Of a DNA stretch of 64,000 nucleotides, positions 63,863 through 64,000 are shown one piece after another. Each line of letters begins with the position of its first letter. Position 1 is the first letter of the stretch. A model generated the notes under the pieces. It did not search any database. It saw only the letters and a program-made list of their open reading frames with translations, and was not told where the DNA came from. The DNA is from CAYSWV01 sp964434865 (lineage in GTDB: Bacteria > Cyanobacteriota > Cyanobacteriia > Thermostichales > Thermostichaceae): positions 1 through 64,000 of the forward strand of contig CAYSWV010000006.1 of assembly GCA_964434865.1 (NCBI GenBank), given 5' to 3'. Position numbers and translations under genes: made by a program.

Positions 63863-64000
63863 ATGATACGTTTAGTTGCTGCTCTGTCTGCAGTTCTGAC
63901 TTTGTCTGCCTGGCCTGCTCTAGCTCAAGAACCTGGTGATACACTGGCGGATCTCTTGCGACGTAATAGTCTCCGTGCCGGGAATGAGACCACTGAATTT
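63863..64000 (+). CDS. Start of an exported protein, cut by the window edge
   Basis: The ATG at 63863 with GAGGA 12 bases upstream opens a frame to the window end (46 codons seen). It begins with a clean Sec signal peptide (LVAALSAVLTLSAWPALAQEPG, cleavage likely after ALA) and then a polar start. The product cannot be named from this fragment. It would be periplasmic or outer-membrane-linked. Confidence 0.8.
   Translation, partial: MIRLVAALSAVLTLSAWPALAQEPGDTLADLLRRNSLRAGNETTEF

Overview
The window is chromosomal DNA from a cyanobacterium. The evidence is lineage-typical genes: an NblS/Hik33-type kinase, the sulfolipid glycosyltransferase SqdX, the acyl-lipid delta-6 desaturase DesD, UPF0367, the DUF2499/DUF3593 pair, PII (GlnB) next to an ammonium transporter, an FtsH close to the cyanobacterial essential form, a Mo-dependent-nitrogenase-C-like small protein and several pentapeptide-repeat proteins. 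Base composition is moderate. GATC is strongly over-represented (20 sites hand-counted in 30781-32040). I see no phage, insertion sequence, CRISPR array, rRNA or tRNA. The species cannot be named from the sequence alone.

Layout. 1-2.3 kb: a HEAT-like protein, an unrecognised small protein and a truncated Coa1-like ORF. 2.4-7.7 kb: a 1773-residue Ser/Thr kinase-ATPase-TPR-GAF-SpoIIE phosphatase. 7.9-11.6 kb: fatty-acid start genes plsX and fabH followed by a pentapeptide protein. 11.9-15.5 kb: a secreted beta-helix protein facing a PIN-membrane protein/hisA pair. 15.7-20.9 kb: a minus-strand block with nblS, a membrane pentapeptide protein and a Tat-exported peptide-binding protein. 21.3-30.7 kb: cysC, a cupin, a LysR regulator, an acidic lipoprotein, ftsH, a DUF2325/AMMECR1 overlapping pair and era. 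30.8-38.5 kb: a saccharopine-dehydrogenase-like enzyme, sqdX, TPP riboswitch-thiC, a cupin, an MpaA-like amidase, UPF0367 and a sulfatase-fold enzyme. 38.8-47.9 kb: an ECF sigma with double-cupin anti-sigma, an orphan histidine kinase, an NmrA-like reductase, a 36-residue membrane peptide, an M3B peptidase homologue without its catalytic motif, cbiD, def and DUF3593/DUF2499. 48-57.3 kb: an ABC1 kinase, NtcA-box-glnB-amt, an IMPase, a Fur regulator, an MscS-like protein and a pentapeptide/GNAT pair. 57.6-64 kb: desD, a second desaturase, an HD phosphohydrolase, a small kinase and the start of a secreted protein.

How it fits together. Membrane lipid functions recur: plsX, fabH, sqdX, desD and a second desaturase, plus NblS, whose family tunes responses to light and cold. 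Nitrogen control is represented by glnB and amt with a recognisable NtcA box. Signalling is heavy: two Ser/Thr kinases, two histidine kinases, one ECF sigma/anti-sigma pair, and LysR and Fur regulators.

The least expected signals are the following: (i) the degenerate M3B peptidase; (ii) many locus-specific tandem duplications of 12-42 bp in spacers, several starting at or spanning a stop codon; (iii) the GATC excess; (iv) a kinase and a phosphatase in one giant polypeptide; (v) a ChrR-type double-cupin anti-sigma with no cysteine zinc site in its N-terminal domain; (vi) the DUF2325/AMMECR1 pair. I did not find one large, clearly new multi-gene system. Everything is read by eye; no search was run.
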